Below, in pieces: positions 7,854 to 15,842 of a stretch of 64,000 nt of DNA. A program made the position numbers and the translations under genes. The notes under the pieces are model-generated. The model ran no database searches and was not told the origin of the DNA. It worked only from the letters and a program-made list of their open reading frames with translations. The stretch comes from Elusimicrobiota bacterium (GTDB lineage: Bacteria; Elusimicrobiota; Elusimicrobia; Elusimicrobiales; UBA9959): positions 62,001 through 126,000 of the forward strand of contig JAPLKI010000025.1 in NCBI GenBank assembly GCA_026388155.1. The letters are read 5' to 3'. The first letter of the stretch is position 1. Each line of letters starts with the position of its first letter.

Positions 7854-8915
7854 TTACACAGAAACAGTTGTGGTGTCGTACCAGCGTCGGCCTATCCATA
7901 GGGACACGTTCACAAGCCCTATAAGGACAGGAACCTCGACCAGAGGCCCTATAACCGCCGCAAAAGCCGCGCCATGGCCTATTCCGAAAGTGGCTATCGC
8001 CACAGCTATGGCCAATTCAAAGTTATTGGACGCCGCTGTAAACGAAAGCGTCGCCGACTCCTGGTAGTTGGCCCCGGCTTTCTTGCTCATATAGAACGAC
8101 AAAAAGAACATTATCGTGAAGTAGACCAAGAGCGGTATGGCTATGCGGATTACGTCAAACGGAACCTGCACTATGTTTTCGCCTTTTATGGAGAACATCA
8201 CTATTATGGTGAATAACAATGCCACAAGGGTGAGCGGACTTATGACGGGAATGAACTTGGAAGAATACCATTCCCGCCCCTTGGCCGCTATCAGAGAGAA
8301 ACGGGTGAGTATGCCCGCGATAAACGGGATTCCCAGATATATGAATACGCTCTTGGCTATTTCCCCCATTGTTATGTTCACCACGGCACCCGTAAGCCCA
8401 AGCCAGCGCGGCACAAGCGTAACAAAGAAATAGGCATATACTGAGAAGAATAATACCTGGAACACAGAATTAAAGGCCACCAGCCCCGCGCAGTATTCTC
8501 TGTCACCCTTAGCGAGGTCGTTCCATACTATAACCATAGCGATGCAGCGGGCAAGCCCTATCATAATCAACCCCACCATGTACTCTGGCCTGTCACGCAA
8601 GAACAGAATCGCCAGGGCCGTCATCAGTACCGGCCCCACCAGCCAGTTCTGGATGAGAGATAGAGCCAGCACTTTCTTGTTTGCGAAAACCCTGTGCATT
8701 TCCTCGTATTTTACCTTGGCCAGCGGCGGGTACATCATCAGTATCAGGCCTATGGCTATCGGTATGGATGTTGTACCCACGCTTGAAGCCGCATTGAACT
8801 GCGCCACTGCAGAAGGCCAGAGCCAACCGATGGCAACTCCCGCACCCATGGCGAGAAATATCCATAAAGTAAGATAGCGGTCAAGAAAAGATAATTTTTT
8901 TATGATTCCGTTCAT
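7854..8915 (-). CDS. acr3: ACR3-type arsenite efflux permease
   Basis: A 353-residue, ten-helix permease that expels As(III). ACR3 features: opening [27 protein letters not shown], the conserved [10 protein letters not shown] loop, [19 protein letters not shown] with the essential cysteine, and [26 protein letters not shown] near the C-terminus. The start follows the arsC stop by a single base, so translation is coupled. With arsC it forms the reduce-and-export core of the cluster. Confidence 0.96.
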   Translation of the reverse strand: MNGIIKKLSFLDRYLTLWIFLAMGAGVAIGWLWPSAVAQFNAASSVGTTSIPIAIGLILMMYPPLAKVKYEEMHRVFANKKVLALSLIQNWLVGPVLMTALAILFLRDRPEYMVGLIMIGLARCIAMVIVWNDLAKGDREYCAGLVAFNSVFQVLFFSVYAYFFVTLVPRWLGLTGAVVNITMGEIAKSVFIYLGIPFIAGILTRFSLIAAKGREWYSSKFIPVISPLTLVALLFTIIVMFSIKGENIVQVPFDVIRIAIPLLVYFTIMFFLSFYMSKKAGANYQESATLSFTAASNNFELAIAVAIATFGIGHGAAFAAVIGPLVEVPVLIGLVNVSLWIGRRWYDTTTVSV

Positions 8916-8916
8916 T

Positions 8917-9342
8917 TTATTCCTCCATTAGTTCTGGCAGTTTTTTCACAAAATCCCGTATTTCGTCTCGCACCCTGCGATAATGGGACAGAGCTTCTTC
9001 TTCGTTTTTGGCCTCTTTGGCAAGAAACGGCGGGTCCTCAAAATTTTTATGCAGTTTTTTAGTTTTACCAAACCACACAGGGCACGACTCCCGCGCATTA
9101 TTACAGACCGTCACCACCAGGTCAAATGCCGCTTCTTTAAACTCATCCACACCTTTGGATCTCTGCTCTGAAATATCCACACCCGCTTCAGCCATAACCT
9201 TTATGGCCCTGGGGTCCAAGCTGCCCGGCTTTGTTCCAGCTGAAAAAGCCTTGAAATTGTATTTCAAAAGAAGGTTAGCCCAGCCTTCGGCCATTTGGCT
9301 GCGGCAGGAGTTACCGGTACAGAGGAAAAGTATTTTTTTCAT
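8917..9342 (-). CDS. arsC: Arsenate reductase, low-molecular-weight phosphatase type
   Basis: A 141-residue cytoplasmic enzyme reducing As(V) to As(III). The P-loop CTGNSCRS gives nucleophile C8 with C13 and R14. Redox cysteines C80 and C87 ([14 protein letters not shown]) form the relay found in thioredoxin-coupled ArsC of the pI258/B. subtilis type. [16 protein letters not shown] and FDLVVTVC are standard segments. Its start overlaps the arsM stop by 4 bases (ATGA). The small thioredoxin at 11743 in the same cluster is a candidate reductant. Confidence 0.96.
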   Translation of the reverse strand: MKKILFLCTGNSCRSQMAEGWANLLLKYNFKAFSAGTKPGSLDPRAIKVMAEAGVDISEQRSKGVDEFKEAAFDLVVTVCNNARESCPVWFGKTKKLHKNFEDPPFLAKEAKNEEEALSHYRRVRDEIRDFVKKLPELMEE

Positions 9343-10118
9343 TTGCCTTTCCTCGCGTATACGGTTATGCTGGAGGCCGCGCCGTCTAAAGCCGTGGCGG
9401 CTTTGGAAGTGATGGGGTCGTAACAGCCGCCCTCGGAGTGGTAGGTATTAGCACTGAGCAGTTTTATCCCCTTAAAGCCCGCGTCCTTTATAGCTCTCAG
9501 GTACTCCCGGCGCTGCAGCGCCCCAGCCACGCAGGCGGCGTAAAGCCCGGCGTGTTTTTTAAGCGACAGTGGCAGTTCACGATTAAGCACTATGTCACTT
9601 ACCACAATAAAGCCGCCCGGTTTGAGCGTCCTGAAAGCTTCGCGAAAAACCTCCGGTTTATCCGGCGAAAGATTAATCACGCAATTGGAAATGATCAAAT
9701 CAGCTTCGGCGTCCTTAACCGGCAGTTTCTCAATCACCCCTTTGCGGAATTCCACATTGGACAAGCCGGTGCGTTTTGTAAACTTCATCAGATTGGCTTT
9801 GGCGAGTTTGAGCATCTCAGGCGTCATGTCCACTCCTATCACTTTACCCCTTGGCCCGGCCAACGGCGCGGCTATAAAAACATCCTTACCGGCTCCGCTG
9901 CCCAGATCCAGCACCGTCATACCTTTCTTTATCTTAGAGAAAGCCACCGGGTTGCCGCAGGAAAGCCCCAACTCACCCTCAACCGACGGCGCGGCATTTC
10001 CGCCGCAGCATGAAGCTGATGAACAGCAGGAATCGGACTTGAACGGTTTCGCCGCCTTGGCCACCTTTCCATATGCATTCCGGACTAAAGAACGTGTTCT
10101 TTCATGCTTAATTTTCAT
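9339..10118 (-). CDS. arsM: Arsenite S-adenosylmethionine methyltransferase
   Basis: A 259-residue Rossmann-fold methyltransferase that methylates As(III). The SAM site DLGSGAGKD spans residues 71-79. The three conserved catalytic cysteines are visible as C54 (LGLSCGNPVAF), C146 (SNCVINLSPDK) and C196 (YAACVAGAL). A CC/CC pair at residues 31-38 may help capture metalloid. The GGGAGG ribosome site supports the start at 10118. It lies 9 bases after the ArsG-like gene. The product would detoxify arsenic by volatilisation or make more toxic trivalent methylarsenicals, depending on oxygen. Confidence 0.95.
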   Translation of the reverse strand: MKIKHERTRSLVRNAYGKVAKAAKPFKSDSCCSSASCCGGNAAPSVEGELGLSCGNPVAFSKIKKGMTVLDLGSGAGKDVFIAAPLAGPRGKVIGVDMTPEMLKLAKANLMKFTKRTGLSNVEFRKGVIEKLPVKDAEADLIISNCVINLSPDKPEVFREAFRTLKPGGFIVVSDIVLNRELPLSLKKHAGLYAACVAGALQRREYLRAIKDAGFKGIKLLSANTYHSEGGCYDPITSKAATALDGAASSITVYARKGK

Positions 10119-10127
10119 ATAACCTCC

Positions 10128-10820
10128 CTAAATGACTCCAAAAATATATTTAAGTCCCAAGTAAACGCCGCAGGCTATGAACACCCACGCGGTGGCGGGT
10201 TTAGCGTATTTTTCAAAACTGTTCGCCAAGCCCGTAACTGCTGAAACTTTCTTGAGGCTAAAATCTATAACTACCGCCAGGCCGATGACTGGCAGGGCTG
10301 TGCCCAAGCCGTAAAACAAAGGTAATGAGAACGGGGCGGAGTTTTTCGCCGCCAGCGGGATGATTACGCCGAAGTAGAGCGCAGCGGAGATGGGACAGAA
10401 TGCCAGGGCAAAAACAAAGCCCATGAACAGGGAGGAAATCGCCCCCCCTTTGGCCTTGAATTTTGAGAGGTCAAATAGATTAAAGCCCTCGAAGCTACGC
10501 CCGAACATATCCAGCATATACATACCGGCCAGCACTAGTATCGGGGAGAGGACTTGATTACCGTATTTCTGCATGAAGAACGAGAACGACGGCGCACTCA
10601 GAAGGCTTTTAACAAGCAGGAAGCCGATAACAATGTATGCCAGCGCCCGCCCGAAGGCGTAAAGCCCGCTATGAGCAAGCACAGCAGTCCTCCCGGCCCC
10701 GGAATGTTTCGAGATATAAGTCAGCGCCGCTATGTTGGTGGCCAGCGGGCAGGGGCTCACTGACGTGATAACCCCCGTCCAAAGGGCTGTTGCGGTCGCC
10801 GCGCAGAATTCAACGCTCAT
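10128..10820 (-). CDS. ArsG-like DsbD/CcdA-family membrane transporter
   Basis: 230 residues, about six membrane helices. The paired motifs SPCPLATN (residues 22-29) and FCPISAALYFG (about 140-150) place cysteines and prolines in the two half-repeats of the DsbD/CcdA electron-carrier fold. The start overlaps the preceding ArsF-like stop by 4 bases. In many ars clusters such a protein (annotated ArsG-family) sits beside an ArsF-like protein, and I call it by that neighbourhood. It could pass reducing equivalents to the exported CxxC partner or export an organoarsenical; the sequence does not decide. Confidence 0.8.
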   Translation of the reverse strand: MSVEFCAATATALWTGVITSVSPCPLATNIAALTYISKHSGAGRTAVLAHSGLYAFGRALAYIVIGFLLVKSLLSAPSFSFFMQKYGNQVLSPILVLAGMYMLDMFGRSFEGFNLFDLSKFKAKGGAISSLFMGFVFALAFCPISAALYFGVIIPLAAKNSAPFSLPLFYGLGTALPVIGLAVVIDFSLKKVSAVTGLANSFEKYAKPATAWVFIACGVYLGLKYIFGVI

Positions 10821-11395
10821 TTTTCGTCCAAAAGCTTATGTGTTTCGTCGGTGATATAATTCAGGAAGCCCTCTTTATCGCCGAGCAGTTGCCAGACCTT
10901 CTCCAGTTTTCCCCATTTAAGCGCCTTCCCGTCGGAGAATTTCTGTACCACCACCGACTTGGAATTAAGGAAATATTCCTGCACGAAATGCGCGTTGGGC
11001 TCATCTTCAATGTTCAGGCCTTTAAATTCCACCTTCCAGCCTTTATAGTCGGAGCCAAAATTCTTTTCCACAGCTTCCCTGGTATAAGCCTCTATTTGTT
11101 TGCAGGAAGAACAACGGGTATTGGTATAGAAATAATAAACCACGGCTGTTTTTGCCTCCGCCACGACCTTAGCCTTGGGTTTTACAACCAAGCGGGTTTT
11201 CGGCTCTGGTTTTGCCGCCGGACGGGCCAGTTCCACAGCGGTGGACACGGTTTGAGCCGGCTCATTCGGAGCTTTAGCCGGAGCGGCGGCCATTTTGTAA
11301 ATGGCAGCGCCTATACTAACGGCTACAAAGGCCATAAGCATGAATTTAAGTGCTTTGTTCGGACCCACGGGATTTTCAGATAAGTTCTTTTGCAT
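10817..11395 (-). CDS. ArsF-like membrane-anchored thioredoxin-fold protein
   Basis: 192 residues: one N-terminal membrane anchor (about 17-35), a charged Pro/Ala/Lys linker, then a thioredoxin-like domain with CSSC at residues 95-98 (YFYTNTRCSSCKQIEAYTREAV). The C-terminal half (VEFKGLNIEDEPN...VVVQKFSDGKALKW) matches the ArsF-family proteins found with ArsG in arsenic clusters. Its CxxC probably faces the periplasm and may exchange electrons with the adjacent ArsG-like protein. Its first 20 bases overlap the 3' end of the DGC gene, implying translational coupling. Confidence 0.8.
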   Translation of the reverse strand: MQKNLSENPVGPNKALKFMLMAFVAVSIGAAIYKMAAAPAKAPNEPAQTVSTAVELARPAAKPEPKTRLVVKPKAKVVAEAKTAVVYYFYTNTRCSSCKQIEAYTREAVEKNFGSDYKGWKVEFKGLNIEDEPNAHFVQEYFLNSKSVVVQKFSDGKALKWGKLEKVWQLLGDKEGFLNYITDETHKLLDEK

Positions 11396-11741
11396 GTTTA
11401 AATACCTTGTCTATATTGCGCTCGGTCATGACCGTCTTTCCTTTTTCAAAACCGCAGTCCGTCACTTTCAGATGCTTGAACTTTTTAACGCCGTGGGTCT
11501 CCAACGTCTTTCTAGCGCAACCCACCGGGCAGCCGTCCAGAGCGATTACCAAGTCAGCCCCGTTGGCAGAGGCTATAAAACCGCTTATATTGCCGCCTAT
11601 TCCAGCCAGGCAGCTCAATTTCACGCAGGTCTCTTTTGAGAGTTTGCGGGCGGCCCTGTCCGCCATTTCACCGACATCCGCCGCCCCGGAACAGGGAAAC
11701 ACCAGCATGGTTTTGCCGCTACATGCGCATTGTTCAGCCAT
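11376..11741 (-). CDS. DGC-domain putative zinc-binding protein
   Basis: A 121-residue cysteine-rich soluble protein. It opens MAEQCACSGKTMLVFPCSGAADVGE and carries VKLSCLAGIGG and the family signature DGCPVGCARK (the DGC motif). DGC proteins are small, predicted metal-binding and often placed with metalloid resistance genes. Its function has not been worked out to my knowledge. It is one base from the upstream thioredoxin gene and overlaps the ArsF-like gene downstream, so it is an integral part of the operon. Confidence 0.82.
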   Translation of the reverse strand: MAEQCACSGKTMLVFPCSGAADVGEMADRAARKLSKETCVKLSCLAGIGGNISGFIASANGADLVIALDGCPVGCARKTLETHGVKKFKHLKVTDCGFEKGKTVMTERNIDKVFKHAKELI

Positions 11742-11742
11742 A

Positions 11743-11985
11743 TTATTTGGCCTCCGAGATTATTTTTTTAAGATCCGCGGCGGGCGGCACCCTGCCAGCG
11801 AACTTCACTTCACTATTAACAGCCAGGGCGGGCGTCATCATCACCCCCATCTCCGTTATTCTGTCAATATCGTCTATCTTTTCCATCTCATATTCTATGC
11901 CCAGGTCTTTAGCCGCAGCTTCCGCCGCCGCATAGAGTTTATTGCACTTTGCGCAGCCCATGCCCAATATCTGTATTTTGACCAT
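11743..11985 (-). CDS. Small thioredoxin/glutaredoxin-like protein
   Basis: An 80-residue minimal thioredoxin-fold protein with redox centre CAKC at 11-14 (LGMGCAKCNKLYAAA) and the cis-proline segment GVMMTPALAVN. This two-cysteine type is common in operons with ArsP-like permeases. It could regenerate the arsenate reductase or serve the permease. It lies 13 bases downstream of the permease gene. Confidence 0.88.
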   Translation of the reverse strand: MVKIQILGMGCAKCNKLYAAAEAAAKDLGIEYEMEKIDDIDRITEMGVMMTPALAVNSEVKFAGRVPPAADLKKIISEAK

Positions 11986-11998
11986 AATTAAGAACTCC

Positions 11999-12961
11999 TT
12001 ATTTCATCACAAAATTGAACAAAAAACCGGTAAAAATAATACCCGCACCAACTATCCCGAAAAAAATAAAGAGCAGTTTAATCTTCATCACGCGCCGAAG
12101 TATAAGAAATTCAGGCAGTGACAAACCGGTTACAGCCATCATGAACGCCAGCGTTGTCCCCAACGCCACTCCTTTTTCCGTAAGTGCGCTTACAAGAGGG
12201 ATAACGCCCGCGGCATTGGAATAAAGCGGGATGCCCACCAGCGTCGCCAGCGGCACCGCGTACCATTTGTCAGCCCCGGCCCAGCGGGCGAGGAAATTTT
12301 CAGGCACATAGCCGTGTATCCAAGCTCCTATACCTATGCCTATAAGGACATAAGGCCACACCGTTTTAAGGATATCTTTGGTGTACTCCCGGGCATAAGA
12401 GAAGCGCTCCGGCCACGGCATTTCCGCTCCGAACGCCACATTCTGTATCCGCTTTGAAAGGTCAAAACCTTCCAACAGATATTCAAGATTCAGCCTGCCA
12501 ATTATCAGCCCTGAGACAACCGCTATCACAAAACCGCTGAAGGCATAAAGGAGCGCGATTTTCGCTCCAAACATGCCGAACAGCATCACCAGGGCAACTT
12601 CGTTTATCATCGGCGAGGCCACCAGGAAAGAGAAGGTGACTCCCAGCGGTATGCCGGTTTGAATAAAGCCCAGAAACAGCGGTATGGCGCTGCAGGTGCA
12701 GAAAGGGGTAATTATACCCAGGCCAGCCGCCCACAAATGACCGGAAAAACGGCTTTTTTTAAGTATTATCTCCCGTATTTTTGAAGGCGGCAGGAAGGTG
12801 CGGATTATTGAAACCGCGAAAATTATACCCGCCAGCAGTATGAATATTTTTATCGTATCAAAGACGAAGAAGTTAACGGCTCCGCCGGCCAGTGTATCAT
12901 GCCCCAGGCCAATAACGCCGTATACAACCCAGTCGGCGAACAGTTGAACGGGTTTAAACAT
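11999..12961 (-). CDS. ArsP-like permease (UPF0718/DUF318)
   Basis: 320 residues, about eight helices. The signature ITPFCTCSAIPLFLGF (C88, C90) is the paired-cysteine motif of the ArsP/UPF0718 permeases, some of which export trivalent organoarsenicals. A second half with GIPLYSNAAGVIPLVSALTEKG repeats the pattern. Location directly after arsR and with arsM in the operon fits export of methylated As(III). One base separates it from arsR. Confidence 0.85.
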   Translation of the reverse strand: MFKPVQLFADWVVYGVIGLGHDTLAGGAVNFFVFDTIKIFILLAGIIFAVSIIRTFLPPSKIREIILKKSRFSGHLWAAGLGIITPFCTCSAIPLFLGFIQTGIPLGVTFSFLVASPMINEVALVMLFGMFGAKIALLYAFSGFVIAVVSGLIIGRLNLEYLLEGFDLSKRIQNVAFGAEMPWPERFSYAREYTKDILKTVWPYVLIGIGIGAWIHGYVPENFLARWAGADKWYAVPLATLVGIPLYSNAAGVIPLVSALTEKGVALGTTLAFMMAVTGLSLPEFLILRRVMKIKLLFIFFGIVGAGIIFTGFLFNFVMK

Positions 12962-12962
12962 A

Positions 12963-13250
12963 TTACCTCTTGAGCCCGGCTATGCAATCCGTAAAATCCA
13001 GCACACAGGGGCAGAGAAGGCGGTAATGCAGCCAGTTTCCCTCCCTCCGCGAGGCCACCAGGCCGGCATTCTTCAGTACCAACAGGTGCTTTGACACGGT
13101 GGAAATATCGTCGCCCACCAAATCCCGCAGCTCGCAGACGCAGGTTTCCCTCTTTTTAAGCGAATTGAGTATTAAAAGCCGGGTCGGGTGCGCCATAGCC
13201 TTTATTACAGCGGCCTGGGCGACATAGTCATCTTTTGTTTTAGTCTTCAT
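12963..13250 (-). CDS. arsR: ArsR-family metalloid-responsive repressor
   Basis: A 95-residue winged-helix repressor. The arsenite site ETCVCEL supplies C37 and C39 in the alpha-3 helix, followed by the recognition region DDISTVSKHLLVLKNAGLVASRREGNWLHYRL. Extra C-terminal cysteines (CPC, C) may add a metal ligand. First gene of the ten-gene cluster; expected to release the promoter when As(III) binds. The start has no ribosome site and lies almost at the predicted transcription start, so translation may be leaderless. Confidence 0.95.
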   Translation of the reverse strand: MKTKTKDDYVAQAAVIKAMAHPTRLLILNSLKKRETCVCELRDLVGDDISTVSKHLLVLKNAGLVASRREGNWLHYRLLCPCVLDFTDCIAGLKR

Positions 13251-13258
13251 ATTACTCT

Positions 13259-13287
13259 ATTTTGCCAAATAGCCAAATACTTGTCAA
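13259..13287 (-). promoter_or_regulatory. ars promoter with tandem operator-like repeat
   Basis: On the minus strand TTGACA (13282-13287) is followed after 17 bases by CAAAAT (13259-13264). The spacer contains two perfect tandem copies of TATTTGGC (13264-13279), a plausible ArsR operator between -35 and -10. The operator role is inferred from position. Confidence 0.6.
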
Positions 13288-13313
13288 GGCTATGCCCGTC
13301 AGGCGGCCAAAAA

Positions 13314-13337
13314 AAAAGGGGCCATCTTTCCCCTTTT
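13314..13337 (-). terminator. Intrinsic terminator for the 13458-14459 gene
   Basis: On the minus strand AAAAGGGG, an 8-base loop, CCCCTTTT and then a run of further T residues: a canonical terminator about 120 bases after the stop codon at 13458 and before the ars promoter. Confidence 0.7.
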
Positions 13338-13457
13338 CCAAACCGTCAAGCCGCCCGGTTGTCTGCTATGACTTTGTCATTATAAGCGCCCTCTTGAATT
13401 TGTAATGGTCCTGAGTGCTAAAAAAGCAACTACCTTTTTGCTCTGTTGAAAGCAGGC

Positions 13458-14459
13458 TTATTGTCCCAGCCAGGGTTTACCGTCATTGCCGCACAGCCTT
13501 CGCCCCGTTACAGCGCCGGAACCGAAAAAGGCCGTTGATTTCATGGCCGGGTCATTGGTATCGCCGTGCCTGTATTTGTAAATATAGAAGTGAATGACGT
13601 TTGTTTCATTCATTTCAGCCTTTTCTGCGAAATACCTGTTGCCCGCTTTCCCGCGTTTTATTGTCAGGATCTTATAGTCAACCCTAAGCGTTGTTTCCGA
13701 GCAGCGGGTCACTTTCAAAAGCCAGTTATATTCTGAATCGGAAAGCTCAATATAGCCCCTTTTAAGAAGATCGGCCGCCTGTTTCTCTTCCGGCGTAAGG
13801 GAACTTTCCGGTATTTTCTCCCCCGGCATAAGCCACTCGTGTCTGCCTTTTAAGGCCGCATAATAGACTTCCATCCCCGCATATGAAAGAAGCCCGAAAT
13901 CACCCATCACGGCAGCGCCTCTTAAATCCCTGAGCTTCATTATTTCAGGCCAGCCCAGGCCTTTATTCTGAAAAAACTTCACGGCATCGCGCGTAAGCCT
14001 GTCGCGGTAATCCTGAAATCCCTGGAGAGTGAGAAGTTTTTCAGGCCCTTCCGCGCTTTTTCGCTCAACATAAAAAACGGAGGGGATATCCTTGCGCCTT
14101 TTTTGGAGGAAATCAAAAGCGTTCTCTTCCTCGGCCCTTTTCATGGCTTTGTACAGAAGAAAATCGCTTGAGCGGGGAGCCTCCTGCGTTTCCGGAACGG
14201 CTCTTCTGAATTTCAGTTCGGACCAGATTTCCGCTTTTGAGATGACGCCCCCCGAAGTTCCCGCAGCACTCTTTTCAGCGCACTGAGCCTGGATGGCGAA
14301 AGCCATACAAAGAAGCAGAGAACCGAAAAGCTTGCCCCTTAGCGGTTTTGCCTTGCCACGGCATTTATGGTTTCCAGCGGCGGGAACGGCTGTAAGGCGG
14401 CCGGTGGCGACGAGCGCAGCTGTTTCTTCGCTTTTTGCGTTATTATTCGTCATTTTCAT
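13458..14459 (-). CDS. Exported protein of unknown function
   Basis: 333 residues, not recognised. A hydrophobic stretch (GKLFGSLLLCMAFAIQA, about residues 42-58) followed by AEKSAAG looks like a signal peptide, but with an unusually long charged lead-in of 40 residues. The real start may therefore be an internal non-ATG codon. The mature part is hydrophilic and helical, with SSDFLLYKAMKRAEEENAFDFLQKRRK and a beta-like C-terminal half (LRVDYKILTIKRGKAGNRYF, NVIHFYIYKYRHG). The 14459 ATG is preferred over 14501 because the upstream codons fall in the terminator of the next gene. No domain assignment is offered. Confidence 0.65.
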   Translation of the reverse strand: MKMTNNNAKSEETAALVATGRLTAVPAAGNHKCRGKAKPLRGKLFGSLLLCMAFAIQAQCAEKSAAGTSGGVISKAEIWSELKFRRAVPETQEAPRSSDFLLYKAMKRAEEENAFDFLQKRRKDIPSVFYVERKSAEGPEKLLTLQGFQDYRDRLTRDAVKFFQNKGLGWPEIMKLRDLRGAAVMGDFGLLSYAGMEVYYAALKGRHEWLMPGEKIPESSLTPEEKQAADLLKRGYIELSDSEYNWLLKVTRCSETTLRVDYKILTIKRGKAGNRYFAEKAEMNETNVIHFYIYKYRHGDTNDPAMKSTAFFGSGAVTGRRLCGNDGKPWLGQ

Positions 14460-14494
14460 GGAACCTAAAGTTATAATATATAAACACCTGTAAA

Positions 14495-14526
14495 AAAACA
14501 AGAGCGCCCTCGGGCGCTCTTGTTTT
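14495..14526 (-). terminator. Intrinsic terminator of the 14545-15144 gene
   Basis: Perfect 14-bp stem AAAACAAGAGCGCC / GGCGCTCTTGTTTT with tetraloop (CTCG on plus), followed on the minus strand by a run of T. It lies 18 bases after the stop codon. Confidence 0.9.
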
Positions 14527-14544
14527 CTGGAGATATGGTATTGA

Positions 14545-15144
14545 TTATTCGGTCTGCAGGGGGCCTGAGAACGCCATCACCTTTGTGCCCGCGCCGCTAA
14601 TCTCTTCCAGCGCTTTCACATATTCTTCTATAAGCGGCCGCATCTTGCTTTCATACGCGGGGTAAGACTTGTTTATCTGCTCAACCCTCAGCAGGACGAT
14701 GGTCTCGTCATTGTCGGTATACTCCGCGATATTGGCCAGCAGCAGCTTGGCCGTCGCCATAGTGTCTGGCGTTTTGGGAGTGCGCGCTATCGCCGGACCC
14801 GCCATGGTGTTAAGTTCTTTAGCGGAAACGGTACATTCTTTAAGTTCCTGCATGAGTTCCTGCAGAACGCGGTCAACAGAGCCGCTTTCCTTATTCTCCA
14901 ACAGCCTGTTGACCTCCCAAAGGGAAAGTTCCACGCGCTCCATTTTTGCTTTAACGGAAACCATTTTGACCGTCAATTCACCCAGCCCGCTAAGCCGCTG
15001 GGAAACCTGCTGCCGCGGAGCGGCAGGTACCGGTATTGCCTTTAAGCCGGACTGCAGATCGGATTCAAAGCTCCCCGCTTTTAAAACTCCGGAAAGACCA
15101 GCGGTCAGCACCGCGGCTATTATAAGGTTGGTAAGTTTTTTCAT
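14545..15144 (-). CDS. Small secreted helical protein of unknown function
   Basis: 199 residues with a clear signal peptide (MKKLTNLIIAAVLTAGLSGVLKAGS) and an AAAGGGAG ribosome site. The mature protein is almost entirely amphipathic helix: ELTVKMVSVKAKMERVELSLWEV, then DRVLQELMQELKECTVSAKEL, and EEYVKALEEI at the end. It contains one cysteine and shows no catalytic motif. Not recognised. It has its own terminator and a phased GGCCTA/GGGCC array upstream, shared with the phospholipase-like and RNase genes, so it may belong to the same putative regulon. Confidence 0.75.
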   Translation of the reverse strand: MKKLTNLIIAAVLTAGLSGVLKAGSFESDLQSGLKAIPVPAAPRQQVSQRLSGLGELTVKMVSVKAKMERVELSLWEVNRLLENKESGSVDRVLQELMQELKECTVSAKELNTMAGPAIARTPKTPDTMATAKLLLANIAEYTDNDETIVLLRVEQINKSYPAYESKMRPLIEEYVKALEEISGAGTKVMAFSGPLQTE

Positions 15145-15215
15145 TTTTTTCTCCCTTTAGTTTTTACTCGCAACTTTTTTCATCCAGTTGAGGCCTGAAA
15201 ATTATTTCCTATTAA

Positions 15216-15300
15216 GTTATACCAGCAAATAGCGGACCCGGCAACGGCAGCAAGGCCTAGCACAGTGAACTTTAAAGACCTATGTTAAACTGGGCCCTTT
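15216..15300 (-). promoter_or_regulatory. Phased GGCCTA array and promoter of the 14545-15144 gene
   Basis: CAAGGCCTA (15251) and AAAGACCTA (15274) are exactly 23 bases apart. The second forms a dyad with TGGGCCCTTT (15291) over 8 bases. On the minus strand TTGCCG (15239-15244), 17 bases, TATAAC (15216-15221) gives a reasonable promoter just downstream of the array. The dyad centre would be about 77 bases before the predicted transcription start. Confidence 0.55.
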
Positions 15301-15389
15301 GCAGGATTATTATTTTTTAGAGTGGAAGTAAAAAGGCGGCAATTGCCGTCTTTTTACTGAAGCAGGATGCAGGGCGAACCCCGGATTTT

Positions 15390-15731
15390 TCAGGAGCGTA
15401 TCATTATGAGCGCCATCTTGAACTTTTTTACGGCTTTCAGCGCGTGAGGCTTGCCTGCGGGCATTATTATAAATTCTCCCGCCTTCACCTTATTGGACTT
15501 GCCTGAGATGATTATTTCCGCCTCACCATCCAATATTTCAACCATAGCGTCGAACGGGGCGGTATGTTCGCTCAGGCCCTGGTCCTTGTCAAAAGAGAAG
15601 ATGGTGACTGTACCGGTTTTCTTCTCTATTATGGTGCGGCTCACCACCGCGCCCTTGTCATAACTTACTAAATCCCCGGCCTTAAGCGTCTTTCCCCTTA
15701 AGTCTTCCTTGTTGTTTTCTGATCTTTTCAT
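15390..15731 (-). CDS. Small single-domain cupin
   Basis: 113 residues forming one beta-barrel cupin. The two cupin motifs are readable: FDKDQGLSEHTAPFDAMVEILDG (motif 1, with His but an atypical acidic pattern) and EFIIMPAGKPHALKAVKKFKM (motif 2, G..ipagxpH). Such short cupins often bind a metal and act as sensors or minor enzymes. GGAGATAAT precedes the ATG. It lies downstream of the efflux permease genes' opposite end, separated by a repeat array, and its relation to them is unclear. Confidence 0.85.
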   Translation of the reverse strand: MKRSENNKEDLRGKTLKAGDLVSYDKGAVVSRTIIEKKTGTVTIFSFDKDQGLSEHTAPFDAMVEILDGEAEIIISGKSNKVKAGEFIIMPAGKPHALKAVKKFKMALIMIRS

Positions 15732-15749
15732 ATTATCTCCTTGTCAATC

Positions 15750-15842
15750 AGCACTGAAGCGCTGAAGCTCTGAAGTAACTGAAAAGACTACAGTGAACCA
15801 ATTTCAAACTTCAGCGCTTCAGAGCTTAAGCTCTTCAGCTCT
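15750..15842. repeat. Inverted pair of degenerate CTGAAG arrays
   Basis: CTGAAGCGCTGAAGCTCTGAAG on one arm faces CTTCAGCGCTTCAGAGC on the other around a central 25 bases. The period is close to 8 here. Located between the cupin start and the permease stop. Confidence 0.6.
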
